Part shown: piece by piece, positions 33,040-40,762 of the stretch
Layout: each line of letters opens with the position of its first letter
Position numbering within the stretch: the stretch's first letter is position 1
Assembly (NCBI RefSeq): GCF_001746415.1
Contig: NZ_MEHJ01000001.1
Coordinates: forward strand, 6,020,501 to 6,084,500
Length of the DNA: 64,000 nucleotides
Source of the DNA: Streptomyces agglomeratus
GTDB lineage: Bacteria; Actinomycetota; Actinomycetes; Streptomycetales; Streptomycetaceae
Direction: 5' to 3'
Notes under the pieces: model-generated
What the model was told of the DNA's origin: nothing
The model's input: only the letters and a program-made list of their open reading frames with translations
Databases searched by the model: none
Made by a program: the position numbers and the translations under genes

Positions 33040-33810
33040 TCAGAGCCTCCGGGTGGCGAGCGTCAGCCGGTCCCGTGCGTCGAACAGGGCGTCCTTGACC
33101 ATCTGTTCGTGCGCCGGCGTCAGCCGGGCGACCGGCACCGAGCAGCTGATGGCATCGCGGGCCGGCGTCCGGTACGGGATCGCGACGCCGAAGCAGCGCA
33201 GACCCAGCGTGTTCTCCTCGCGGTCCACGGCGTACCCCTGCTCGCGTACGAGGTGCAGCTCCTCGATGAGCTTCTCGCGGTCGGTGATGGTGTGCTCGGT
33301 GAGCGCCGGCAGGGTCTCCGGCAGCAGCTTGCGCACCTGCTCGTCGGTGTGCGTCGCGAGCAGCGCCTTGCCGAGCGACGTCGAGTGCGCGGGCAGCCGG
33401 CGGCCGACGCGGGTGAAGGGGCGCAGATAGTGCTGGGACTGGCGGGTCGCGAGGTACACCACGTTCGTACCGTCGAGGCGGGCCAGGTGGATCGTCTCCG
33501 TCGTGTCGTCGGAGAGCCGGTCGAGGGTGGGGCGGGCGGAGGCCACGACCTCGTCGCCGTCGATGTACGACGTACCGACCAGCAGGGCGCGTACGCCGAT
33601 GCCGTACCGCGTGCCCGTGGCGTCCGTCTCCACCCAGCCGAGCTCGACGAGCGTGCGCAGCAGCATGTAGAGGCTGGACTTGGGATACCCGACGGCCTCT
33701 TGGACCGCGGCGAGTGAGTGCATGCCGGGGCGGCCGGCGAAGAATTCGAGCAACTCCACGGTCCGCACCGCCGATTTGACCTGCGCACCGCCCGTATCGG
33801 CAGTTGACAT
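33040..33810 (-). CDS. IclR-family transcriptional regulator
   Basis: The 256-aa protein has an N-terminal winged helix (VKSAVRTVELLEFFAGRPGM, then EAVGYPKSSLYMLLRTL) and the C-terminal IclR ligand domain (LPAHSTSLGKALLA, REQGYAVDREENTLGLRCFG in part, YRTPARDAISCSVPV). The start at MSTADTG has GAGG five bases upstream. It is divergent from the ketoglutarate-semialdehyde dehydrogenase gene with dyads between, so it is probably a repressor of aldarate catabolism that responds to a pathway acid. IclR proteins commonly do this in uronate and aromatic pathways. Confidence 0.88.
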   Translation of the reverse strand: MSTADTGGAQVKSAVRTVELLEFFAGRPGMHSLAAVQEAVGYPKSSLYMLLRTLVELGWVETDATGTRYGIGVRALLVGTSYIDGDEVVASARPTLDRLSDDTTETIHLARLDGTNVVYLATRQSQHYLRPFTRVGRRLPAHSTSLGKALLATHTDEQVRKLLPETLPALTEHTITDREKLIEELHLVREQGYAVDREENTLGLRCFGVAIPYRTPARDAISCSVPVARLTPAHEQMVKDALFDARDRLTLATRRL

Positions 33811-33891
33811 TGAGCCTCGCCCCTTCTTGACCACTCTTGACCGTTCAGAACGTCCGTTAATAGAGTCCCAGCATATTCAGTATCAGGAACT

Positions 33892-33911
33892 CTGTTCAGA
33901 ATATCGAACAG
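33892..33911. promoter_or_regulatory. IclR-type operator candidate
   Basis: CTGTTC (33892-33897) and GAACAG (33906-33911) form a perfect 6-bp dyad with an 8-nt spacer, 17 bp before the dehydrogenase start. The sequence GTTCAGAA in its left half recurs at 33843-33850 in the same intergenic region, giving a possible second half-site. GTTC/GAAC arms are typical of IclR operators. Confidence 0.55.
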
Positions 33912-33927
33912 CTGGAAGGACGCCACG

Positions 33928-35457
33928 GTGGAGGCAACACCAGTCTGGAGTGTCGACCCCCGAACGGGGAAGCCGCGCGAGCAGGTCGCGGTGGAGGCGA
34001 CGGCAGAGGAGGTCGACCGCGCGGTACGGGCGGCGCACGCCGCTCGGCCCGCTCTGGCCGACCGTACGGTGCGGGCCGCCCTGCTCCGTACGGCGGCGGA
34101 ACTGCTCGACGAGGCGGCGCCGCACGTCGTCGAGGCAGCCGACGCCGAGACCGCGCTCGGCCCGACGCGGCTCACCGGTGAACTCGCGCGCACCACGGCG
34201 CAGCTCAGGGCGTTCGCCGACGTCGTCGACGAGGGCGCCTTCCTGGACATCAGGATCGACCACGAGGACGCCACCAAAACCCCGCCCTGGCCCGACCTGC
34301 GCCGTTACAAGATCCCGTTGGGCGTCGTCGCCGTCTACGCCGCGAGCAACTTCCCGCTCGCCTTCTCGGTGCCCGGCGGCGACACGGCGAGCGCCCTCGC
34401 GGCGGGCTGCCCCGTCGTGGTCAAGGCGCACCCCGCCCACCCCGCCACCTCCGAACTCTGCGCGTCCGTACTGCGCAGGGCAGCGGCCCAAGTGGGCCTG
34501 CCCGAGGACGTGGTGGTCCTCGTGCACGGCTTCGACGCGGGCGTCGAACTGGTACGGCACCCGCTGATCGCGGCGGCCGGATTCACCGGTTCGGTGCGCG
34601 GCGGACGAGCGCTGTTCGACGCGGCGGCGGCCCGTCCCGCCCCCATCCCCTTCCACGGCGAACTCGGTTCCCTCAACCCGGTCGTGATCACGCGGGCCGC
34701 GGCGGAGGAACGCGCCGAACAGCTCGGGGCGGGGCTCGCGGGCTCGATGACGCTCGGGGAGGGGCAGTTCTGCACCAAGCCCGGCTTCGTGCTGGCCCCG
34801 GACGGCGCGGCCGGCGACCGGCTCGTGAAGTCCCTCACCGTCGCCATCAGCGACACCGACCCCGGCGTCATGCTGGACCGCAGGATGCGGGACGCGTTCG
34901 TGGAAGGCGTGCGGGAACGGGCCGGGCTCCCGGACACCGAAGCGCCGGTGACCCCGGGCGCGGGCGGCGAGCACACCGTGAGTGCGGGCTTCCTGACCGT
35001 ACCGGCGCGGCTGCTGGCGACCGAGGGTGCGCACGACCTGCTCCTGGAGGAGTGCTTCGGGCCCGTCACGGTGGTGGCGCGCTACGAGGACCCGGCGGAG
35101 ATCGGCGCCGTGCTGTCCCGGCTGCCGGGCAATCTCACCGCGACCCTCCAGCTCTCCACGGACGAGCTGGCGGGTGACGGCGCGACCGGGGCGGACCTTC
35201 TCGCGGAGCTGACTCCGCTGGCGGGACGCGTCCTGGTCAACGGGTGGCCTACGGGCGTGGCGGTCGCCCCCGCCCAGCACCACGGCGGACCCTACCCGGC
35301 GACGACGTCGACGTCCACGTCGGTCGGGGCGACGGCCGTCGAACGGTGGCTGCGGCCGGTCACGTACCAGTCGACGCCCGAGGCGCTGCTGCCGGCGGAG
35401 CTGCGGGACGACAACCCGCAAGGGCTGCCGCGACGGGTGGACGACCGGCGGGAGTAG
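33928..35457 (+). CDS. 2,5-dioxovalerate (alpha-ketoglutarate semialdehyde) dehydrogenase
   Basis: This is a 509-aa NADP-type aldehyde dehydrogenase. The KGSADH-group features are VYAASNFPLAFSVPGGDTAS, VVVKAHPAHPATS (cofactor Lys), GFTGSVRGGR, FHGELGSLNPVVI (general base Glu), and catalytic Cys in GEGQFCTKPG. The enzyme oxidises 2-oxoglutarate semialdehyde to 2-oxoglutarate, the last step after KdgD. The start is GTG with GGAAGGA upstream. The partner kdgD-like gene lies 15 kb away. The final hairpin at 35465 may terminate it. Confidence 0.85.
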   Translation: MEATPVWSVDPRTGKPREQVAVEATAEEVDRAVRAAHAARPALADRTVRAALLRTAAELLDEAAPHVVEAADAETALGPTRLTGELARTTAQLRAFADVVDEGAFLDIRIDHEDATKTPPWPDLRRYKIPLGVVAVYAASNFPLAFSVPGGDTASALAAGCPVVVKAHPAHPATSELCASVLRRAAAQVGLPEDVVVLVHGFDAGVELVRHPLIAAAGFTGSVRGGRALFDAAAARPAPIPFHGELGSLNPVVITRAAAEERAEQLGAGLAGSMTLGEGQFCTKPGFVLAPDGAAGDRLVKSLTVAISDTDPGVMLDRRMRDAFVEGVRERAGLPDTEAPVTPGAGGEHTVSAGFLTVPARLLATEGAHDLLLEECFGPVTVVARYEDPAEIGAVLSRLPGNLTATLQLSTDELAGDGATGADLLAELTPLAGRVLVNGWPTGVAVAPAQHHGGPYPATTSTSTSVGATAVERWLRPVTYQSTPEALLPAELRDDNPQGLPRRVDDRRE

Positions 35458-35464
35458 GGCGGCC

Positions 35465-35503
35465 CGGGTGGCGGTGCGGCCTCACGGGGCGCTCCGCCAC
35501 CCG
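35465..35503 (+). terminator. Hairpin after the semialdehyde dehydrogenase gene
   Basis: CGGGTGGCG (35465-35473) and CGCCACCCG (35495-35503) form a 9-bp stem with a 21-nt loop, 7 bp after the stop. No T-tract is present. Confidence 0.5.
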
Positions 35504-35626
35504 AGCACACCGCCGGCACCGTCTGACCACCGCCGGGAATGAGCCCCGCCCGCCGTGTGTTGCCGGATGGAGCGGAGGGCGCCTCCGTGCGCCCGAGAAC
35601 GCCTCTGACCTGGAGTGAAGAAAGAC

Positions 35627-36292
35627 ATGCGCGTCGAGATCTGGAGCGACATCGCCTGCCCCTGGTGCTACATCGGCAAGGCCCGCTTCGAGAAGGGGCT
35701 GGCCGCCTTCCCGCACCGTGCCGACGTCGAGGTGGTGCACCGCTCCTTCGAGCTCGACCCCACGAGCCCCAAGGGCGTCACCGAACCGGTGACCGGCATG
35801 CTGGCCAGGAAGTACGGGCGTACGCACGAGGAAGTGCTGGCCATGGAGCAGCAGGTCGCCTCCCACGCGCACGCCGAGGGGCTCGGCTTCCTGGCCGAGG
35901 GCCGTGACCACGGCAACACCTTCGACATCCACCGGCTGCTGCACCTCGCCGCGGCGCGCGGCCGTCAGGACGCGCTGCTGGACCTCGCCTTCCGCGCCAA
36001 CTTCGCCGAGGAGCGCTCGGTCTTCGACCCGGCGGTGCTGCTGGAGCTGGCCGTGGAGGCCGGGCTCGACGCCGACGAGGCGCGCGCCGTGCTGGCCGAC
36101 GGGAGCGCGTACGCCGACGAGGTGCGCGGTGACGAGCGCGAGGCCGCCGAGCTGGGGGCGGACAGTGTGCCGTTCTTCGTCTTCGACCGGCGTTACGGGA
36201 TCTCCGGCGGGCAGCCCGCCGAGGTCTTCACGCAGGCGCTGGAGCAGGCGTGGGTGAGCCGCGCCGGCATCGGCAGCACCAGCGGCGCGTAA
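35627..36292 (+). CDS. DsbA-family oxidoreductase (FrnE-like)
   Basis: The 221-aa protein has a thioredoxin fold with the active-site motif CPWC at Cys11/Cys14 and a FrnE-like sequence (VEIWSDIACPWCYIGKARFE, in part). The cis-Pro loop is in SVPFFVFDRRYGISGGQP. There is no signal peptide, so it works in the cytoplasm, probably as a disulfide isomerase or oxidoreductase in stress response. ATG at 35627 is chosen; GTG at 35615 is in frame. No partner gene is evident. Confidence 0.85.
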   Translation: MRVEIWSDIACPWCYIGKARFEKGLAAFPHRADVEVVHRSFELDPTSPKGVTEPVTGMLARKYGRTHEEVLAMEQQVASHAHAEGLGFLAEGRDHGNTFDIHRLLHLAAARGRQDALLDLAFRANFAEERSVFDPAVLLELAVEAGLDADEARAVLADGSAYADEVRGDEREAAELGADSVPFFVFDRRYGISGGQPAEVFTQALEQAWVSRAGIGSTSGA

Positions 36293-36376
36293 GGCGGCGA
36301 CGTATAAGAGAAGCTTGGAGCTCTGCGCCAAAAATACGCAATGGACGGGGAGTTGGCGGCGTAGCAGAGTGGGGGC

Positions 36377-37438
36377 ATGAAGCCTCTTACTCTCACCGAA
36401 GCCGTGAGCGCGGAGTTCGCGCCGGAGACGACATACCTCAACACCTCCAGCTGCGGGCTGCTGCCCCGCCGCGGCGTCGAGGCGGTCAAGCTCGCGGCCG
36501 AGCTGAACGCGACCGGCAGCCCGGACGGCGGCTCCAGCTTCGACGCGGTGGCCGCCGCGCGCGCCTCCTACGGGCGGCTCGTCGGCGTTACCGGCGACCG
36601 GGTCGCCGTCGGCAGCGCGGTGTCCGTCCATGTCGGGCTGATCGCCGCCTCGCTGCCGGCCGGAGCCGAAGTCCTCTGCGTGGAGGGCGACTTCGCCTCG
36701 GTGATCAACCCCTTCGCGGTGCGCGGGGACCTCAAGATGCGGTACGTGCCGCTGGAGGACCTGGCCGATTCGGTGCGCGCGGAGACCGCGCTGGTGTCGG
36801 TCTCCGCGGTGCAGTCCGCCGACGGCCGCCCGGCCGACCTGTCGGCCCTGCGGGCCGCTGCCGCCGCCCACGGCGCCCGTACGCTCGTCGACGCGACCCA
36901 GGCGGTGGGCTGGCTGCCCTTCGACGCGAGCGGCTTCGACTACACCGTCGCCGGCGCCTACAAGTACCTGATGGCCCCGCGCGGCGCGTCGTTCCTCACC
37001 GTGACCGAGGAGGCGCAGGAGGGTCTCACGCCACTGCACGCGGGGTGGATGGCGGGCGAGGACATATGGACCAGCACGTACGGCCCCGTGCGAGAACTCG
37101 CCCGCGGTGCGCGCCGGTTCGACGAGCCGCCGCCCTTCCTGCCGTACGTCGGCGCCGAGCAGTCGCTCGCGTTCCTCGACGAGGTCGGCGTGGAGAACGT
37201 GCGCGACCACAACCTCGCCCTCGCCGCGCGCTACCGCGAGGGGCTCGTGTCCCTCGGTCACACCCCGATTCCCGCCGACTCCGTGGTGGTCTCCACGCCG
37301 GGCCTCGCGCACCGGATCGACGCGCTGACGGCCGCGGACATCGTCGTCTCGGTCCGCGCGGGCAACCTGCGCGCGTCGTTCCACCTCTACAACACCACGG
37401 CCGACGTGGACCGGGTGCTGGACGTGCTGGCCGACTGA
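36377..37438 (+). CDS. Class V aminotransferase-fold PLP enzyme
   Basis: The 353-aa protein is of the class V type (cysteine desulfurase/kynureninase-like). It begins with YLNTSSCGLLPRRGVEA, the usual first strand. VDATQAVGWLPFD supplies the Asp for the PLP ring nitrogen and AGAYKYLMAPRG the Schiff-base Lys near residue 199. The catalytic Cys loop of true desulfurases is not visible, so a lyase or transaminase is more likely. The substrate is unknown. The gene appears monocistronic and ends at a repeat-rich hairpin region. Confidence 0.8.
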   Translation: MKPLTLTEAVSAEFAPETTYLNTSSCGLLPRRGVEAVKLAAELNATGSPDGGSSFDAVAAARASYGRLVGVTGDRVAVGSAVSVHVGLIAASLPAGAEVLCVEGDFASVINPFAVRGDLKMRYVPLEDLADSVRAETALVSVSAVQSADGRPADLSALRAAAAAHGARTLVDATQAVGWLPFDASGFDYTVAGAYKYLMAPRGASFLTVTEEAQEGLTPLHAGWMAGEDIWTSTYGPVRELARGARRFDEPPPFLPYVGAEQSLAFLDEVGVENVRDHNLALAARYREGLVSLGHTPIPADSVVVSTPGLAHRIDALTAADIVVSVRAGNLRASFHLYNTTADVDRVLDVLAD

Positions 37439-37450
37439 GTGCGGCCCCGG

Positions 37451-37520
37451 TCCGCTCCGGTCCGCTCCGGTCCGCTCCGGAGCGGCCCGGGCCGGGCCCG
37501 GGCCGGGCCCGGGCCGGGCC
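37451..37520. terminator. Repeat-rich palindromic region between convergent genes
   Basis: TCCGCTCCGG occurs three times in tandem (37451-37480), ending in the palindrome CCGCTCCGGAGCGG. A 12-bp-period GGGCCGGGCCC repeat follows (37486-37520). Both can fold strongly and lie between the aminotransferase and MarR stops. Confidence 0.5.
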
Positions 37521-37541
37521 GGAGCGTCGCCGGTGCCCCGC

Positions 37542-38045
37542 CTACGCTCCGGCGTCGCACGCCCCGTCGGCCGCCGCCTCGCGCGCCTGCGGGCAGAGAT
37601 TGCCCTCCACGCGACCCAGCAGCCTCAGCAGTTCCCCGCGCTCGTCCGCGTCGAGTCCGGCCAGAGTGATGTCCTCCAGCTGCCGCCACGCCTGCTCCAC
37701 CTGCGTTTTCAGGGCGCAGCTCGTGCCCGTCGCCTCGACGAGCGCGGCCCGCCGGTCGGACGGGTCGGGGCAGCGGCGTACATGGCCCGACTGCTCCAGG
37801 CGCTGGAGCATCTTCGTCACCGTCGACGGGTCGAGTCCGACCGCCTTGATCAGTTCCGACTGGCGGACCGGTCCCGCGTCCCACAGGTGCATCATCACGA
37901 TCTCCTGGCCCGGGTAGAGGCCGAGGTCGCGCAGCAGCCTGCCCGCCGCGATGCGGTGGAGCCGCGCCGTCTGGGAGATGGAGTGGCTGACCGGGGCGCC
38001 GCTCGCGGTGCTCGGCAGCCCGGGACAGGCGGGGTCGGCCTTCAT
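37542..38045 (-). CDS. MarR-family transcriptional regulator
   Basis: The 167-aa regulator has a winged helix (VRQSELIKAVGLDPSTVTKM, in part, and LEQSGHVRRCPDPSDRRAAL, with the MarR wing DPSDRR). Cys residues at both ends could be redox-sensitive, but this is not established. GGAG lies 5 nt before the ATG. It is divergent from an old yellow enzyme gene, with two matching operators in the 118-bp gap, so it is very likely the autoregulated repressor of that gene, induced by an electrophile or quinone. Confidence 0.9.
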   Translation of the reverse strand: MKADPACPGLPSTASGAPVSHSISQTARLHRIAAGRLLRDLGLYPGQEIVMMHLWDAGPVRQSELIKAVGLDPSTVTKMLQRLEQSGHVRRCPDPSDRRAALVEATGTSCALKTQVEQAWRQLEDITLAGLDADERGELLRLLGRVEGNLCPQAREAAADGACDAGA

Positions 38046-38078
38046 AGGAACTCCTTGTCGGAACTGTCGGAGCCAACT

Positions 38079-38100
38079 TTACCTTGGTCGGCCAAGTAAT
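38079..38100. promoter_or_regulatory. MarR operator 1
   Basis: This near-palindrome has arms TTAC-C-TTGG and CCAAGTAA around TCGG. Its 16-bp core TGGTCGGCCAAGTAAT (38085-38100) is repeated exactly, inverted, at 38123-38138. It lies 34 bp upstream of the MarR start. Confidence 0.75.
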
Positions 38101-38122
38101 GCGCTACAGTGGCTCTCGCCGG

Positions 38123-38138
38123 ATTACTTGGCCGACCA
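38123..38138. promoter_or_regulatory. MarR operator 2
   Basis: ATTACTTGGCCGACCA is the exact reverse complement of the core of operator 1, centred 38 bp away, between operator 1 and the old yellow enzyme start at 38164. The 26-bp spacer is enough for separate dimers on nearby faces. Confidence 0.75.
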
Positions 38139-38163
38139 CATATCTCTTTCGGAGGCTTCTGCC

Positions 38164-39234
38164 ATGACCACCGCATTCGATACGTTCGACCTCTCGGGCA
38201 CCCCACTGGCCAACCGCGTCGTGATGGCTCCGATGACCCGCAGCCGCGCCGGCGAGGGCGGCGTACCCACCGAGCTCACGGCGGAGTACTACACCCAGCG
38301 TGCCTCCGCCGGCCTGATCGTCACCGAAGGCGTCCAGCCCTCCGTCGTCGGCCAGGGCTACCCGTTCACCCCCGGCCTGCACAGCGCGGAGCAGATCGCC
38401 GGCTGGCGCGAGGTCACCGACGCGGTGCACGCCGCGGGCGGCCGGATCTTCGCACAGCTCATGCACTCCGGCCGCATCGGCCACCCCTCGCTCCTGCCCG
38501 ACGGGCTGGTCCCGGTCGCCCCGTCCGCCGTTCGTGCCGCCGGTCAGCTCTACACCGCCGAGGGCATGAAGGACTTCGTCACCCCGCGCGAGCTGACGGG
38601 CGACGAGGTCCGCGCGACCATCGCCGACTTCGCGGCGGCCGCCCGCAACGCCATCGACGCCGGCTTCGACGGGGTCGAGCTGCACGGCGCCAACGGCTAT
38701 CTGATCCAGCAGTTCCTCTCCACCAGCACCAACCTGCGCACCGACGAGTGGGGCGGCTCCGTAGAGAACCGCGTCCGCTTCGCCACTGAGGTCACCAAGG
38801 CGGTCGCCGAAGCCGTCGGCGCCGACCGGACCGGCCTGCGGATCTCGCCCGCCAACCCGTACAACGACATGGCCGAGACCGACGCCGAGCTCGTCTACCC
38901 GGCGCTCGTCGAGGCGATAGCCCCGCTGGGCATCGCGTACCTGCACGCGGTCGAGGCCGGGCCGCAGGTGCGGGAGCTGACGCTGGAGCTGCGGGCGAAG
39001 TTCTCCGGCGCGTTCATCCTCAACCCGGCGACCGAGGGCCCCACGGACCACGGTTCGCTCGCGCTCGTCGAGGAGGGCGTCGCCGACCTCGTCGCCTTCG
39101 GAGCGCTCTTCCTCGCCAATCCGGACCTGCCGGCCCGGCTCAGGACCGAAGGCCCGTACAACACCCCGGACCCGGCGTCCTTCTTCGGCGGTGACCACAA
39201 GGGGTACACCGACTACCCGGCGCTGGCAGCCTGA
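38164..39234 (+). CDS. Old yellow enzyme (alkene reductase, FMN)
   Basis: The 356-aa flavoprotein has the OYE pattern: APMTRSRAGEGGVPTEL, YYTQRASAGLIVTEGVQ in part, FAQLMHSGRIGHP, DGVELHGANGYLIQQFL in part, TNLRTDEWGGSVENR and VAFGALFLANPDLP. It reduces activated C=C bonds with NADPH and is often induced by electrophiles. The paired MarR and twin operators support this. The first residues TTAFDTFDLSGTPLANRV fit the classical start. It ends at a tandem repeat and a strong terminator hairpin. Confidence 0.92.
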   Translation: MTTAFDTFDLSGTPLANRVVMAPMTRSRAGEGGVPTELTAEYYTQRASAGLIVTEGVQPSVVGQGYPFTPGLHSAEQIAGWREVTDAVHAAGGRIFAQLMHSGRIGHPSLLPDGLVPVAPSAVRAAGQLYTAEGMKDFVTPRELTGDEVRATIADFAAAARNAIDAGFDGVELHGANGYLIQQFLSTSTNLRTDEWGGSVENRVRFATEVTKAVAEAVGADRTGLRISPANPYNDMAETDAELVYPALVEAIAPLGIAYLHAVEAGPQVRELTLELRAKFSGAFILNPATEGPTDHGSLALVEEGVADLVAFGALFLANPDLPARLRTEGPYNTPDPASFFGGDHKGYTDYPALAA

Positions 39235-39240
39235 GCGGAG

Positions 39241-39282
39241 CCCGAGCCCGGACCCGAGCCCGGACCCGAGCCCGGACCCGAG
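39241..39282 (+). repeat. 12-bp CCCGAGCCCGGA tandem repeat
   Basis: About three and a half copies of CCCGAGCCCGGA follow the old yellow enzyme stop. Shorter CCCGAG/CCCTGAG variants continue to about 39310. It is non-coding and likely variable in copy number. Confidence 0.6.
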
Positions 39283-39315
39283 TCCGAGCCCGAGCCCTGA
39301 GCCCTGAGCCCAGAA

Positions 39316-39365
39316 CGCGGGGCGGGCGTGACCGGTTCCACCGAACCTGTCCCGCCCGCCCCGCG
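39316..39365. terminator. Bidirectional hairpin between the OYE and ectD genes
   Basis: The 12-bp arms CGCGGGGCGGGC (39316-39327) and GCCCGCCCCGCG (39354-39365) pair perfectly. The 26-nt loop contains a second stem, GGTTC-CACC-GAACC. It lies 81 bp after the OYE stop and 27 bp after the convergent ectD stop. Confidence 0.75.
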
Positions 39366-39392
39366 TGACCGTCGTCCCTCACGGCCCCGGTC

Positions 39393-40307
39393 TCACCTCA
39401 CCGGCGTGAAGTCCCTCGCGCCGATGAAGTCGGGCCGCGGCACGGGCGCCGCGAACGGCTCGACCGCCGTGTTCTCCACGCTGTTGAAGACGATGAAGAC
39501 ATTGCTGCGCGCGTACGGCGTGATGTTGTCGCCCGAGCCGTGCATCGCGTTGCAGTCGAACCAGGTCGCCGAGCCGGCCCTGCCCGTGAACAGCCTGATG
39601 CCGTGGCGGTCCGCCATGCGCGTCAGCACCTCGTCCGACGGGATGCCGGCGTCCTGCATCTGGAGCGAGCGCTTGTAGTTGTCCTTGGGCGTCTCACCGG
39701 CGCAGCCCAGGAACTCCTTGTGCGACCCCGGCATGATCATCAGGCCGCCGTTGGTGTCGTAGTTCTCGGTCAGCGCGATCGAGACGGACACGGTCCGCAT
39801 GTTCGGCAGACCGTCCTCGGCGTGCCACGTCTCGAAGTCCGAGTGCCAGTAGAAGCCCGAAGCCCCGAAGCCGGGCTTGACGTTGATCCGCGACTGGTGG
39901 ACGTACACGTCCGAGCCGAGGATCTGCCGGGCCCTGCCGACCACCCGCGGGTCGCGCACCAGCTGCGCGAACACCTCGCTAATGCGGTGCACCTCGAAGA
40001 CCGACCGTACAGACTGGGACTTGGGCTCGATGATCGAGCGCTCGTCCGCCCGCACCCCCGGGTCGCCGATCAGCCGGTCCAGCTCCGCCCGGTAGAGCGA
40101 CACCTCTTCCGGGGTGATGAGCTGGTCGATGGCGAGGAAACCGTCCCGCTCGAAGCCCGCGAGGTCGGCGGGCTCGATGGGCCCCGGCGCGCCTTGCGGC
40201 GACCAGACGACCGGGTCCTGGCGGGGGGTGATCACCTCGGCGGCGCCGCGCGTCGGGTAGAGGTCGGCGCGGGGGGTCTCGGTGCGTGCGGTCAGTACGT
40301 CGGTCAT
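39393..40307 (-). CDS. ectD: Ectoine hydroxylase
   Basis: EctD is a 2-oxoglutarate/Fe(II) dioxygenase that converts ectoine to 5-hydroxyectoine. The 304-aa protein has the iron ligands in FYWHSDFETWH (His-x-Asp) and AMHGSGDN (distal His), the family signature around HSDFETWHAEDGLPNMRTVS, and IMPGSHKEFLGC. It is the last gene of ectABCD, 3 bp after ectC, and should be co-transcribed with it. A strong hairpin follows. Hydroxyectoine protects against osmotic and heat stress. Confidence 0.95.
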   Translation of the reverse strand: MTDVLTARTETPRADLYPTRGAAEVITPRQDPVVWSPQGAPGPIEPADLAGFERDGFLAIDQLITPEEVSLYRAELDRLIGDPGVRADERSIIEPKSQSVRSVFEVHRISEVFAQLVRDPRVVGRARQILGSDVYVHQSRINVKPGFGASGFYWHSDFETWHAEDGLPNMRTVSVSIALTENYDTNGGLMIMPGSHKEFLGCAGETPKDNYKRSLQMQDAGIPSDEVLTRMADRHGIRLFTGRAGSATWFDCNAMHGSGDNITPYARSNVFIVFNSVENTAVEPFAAPVPRPDFIGARDFTPVR

Positions 40308-40310
40308 GAT

Positions 40311-40709
40311 TCAGACCTCCTCGGTCAGCAGCGGGTAGACACCGTTCTCGTCATGGTCCTCCCGTCCGGTGACGGGAGGGTTGAAGACGCATACGCAGCG
40401 GAAGTCGGTCTTGGGGCGCATGGTGTGGCGCTCGTGGCCGTCCAGCAGGTACATCGTGCCCGGCGTGATCCAGTGGGTCTCGCCGGTCTCGTCGTTGGTC
40501 AGCTCGGCCTCGCCCTCCGTGCACAGGACGGCCTCGATGTGGTTCGCGTACCACATCGACGTCTCCGTACCCGCGTACAGCACGGTCTCGTGCAGCGAGA
40601 AGCCGACCTTCTCCTTGGCGAGCACGATGCGCTTGCTCTCCCAGGTCCCGGAGGCGGCCTTCACATGACGGTCGGTGCCCTCAATGTCCTTGAACGATCG
40701 GACTATCAC
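40311..40709 (-). CDS. ectC: L-ectoine synthase
   Basis: EctC cyclises N-gamma-acetyl-diaminobutyrate to ectoine. The 132-aa cupin-fold protein starts at GTG with the usual [15 protein letters not shown]. It has [20 protein letters not shown] (in part), [15 protein letters not shown] and [16 protein letters not shown], the metal-binding cupin positions of EctC. The 132-aa length is normal for EctC; the frame extends upstream but that part is not coding. It lies 53 bp after ectB in the operon. Confidence 0.95.
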   Translation of the reverse strand: MIVRSFKDIEGTDRHVKAASGTWESKRIVLAKEKVGFSLHETVLYAGTETSMWYANHIEAVLCTEGEAELTNDETGETHWITPGTMYLLDGHERHTMRPKTDFRCVCVFNPPVTGREDHDENGVYPLLTEEV

Positions 40710-40762
40710 GGTGCGTTGAGCCCTTCTCTGGTACTTCGTTACTTCGTTGCCGCGGAGAACCG

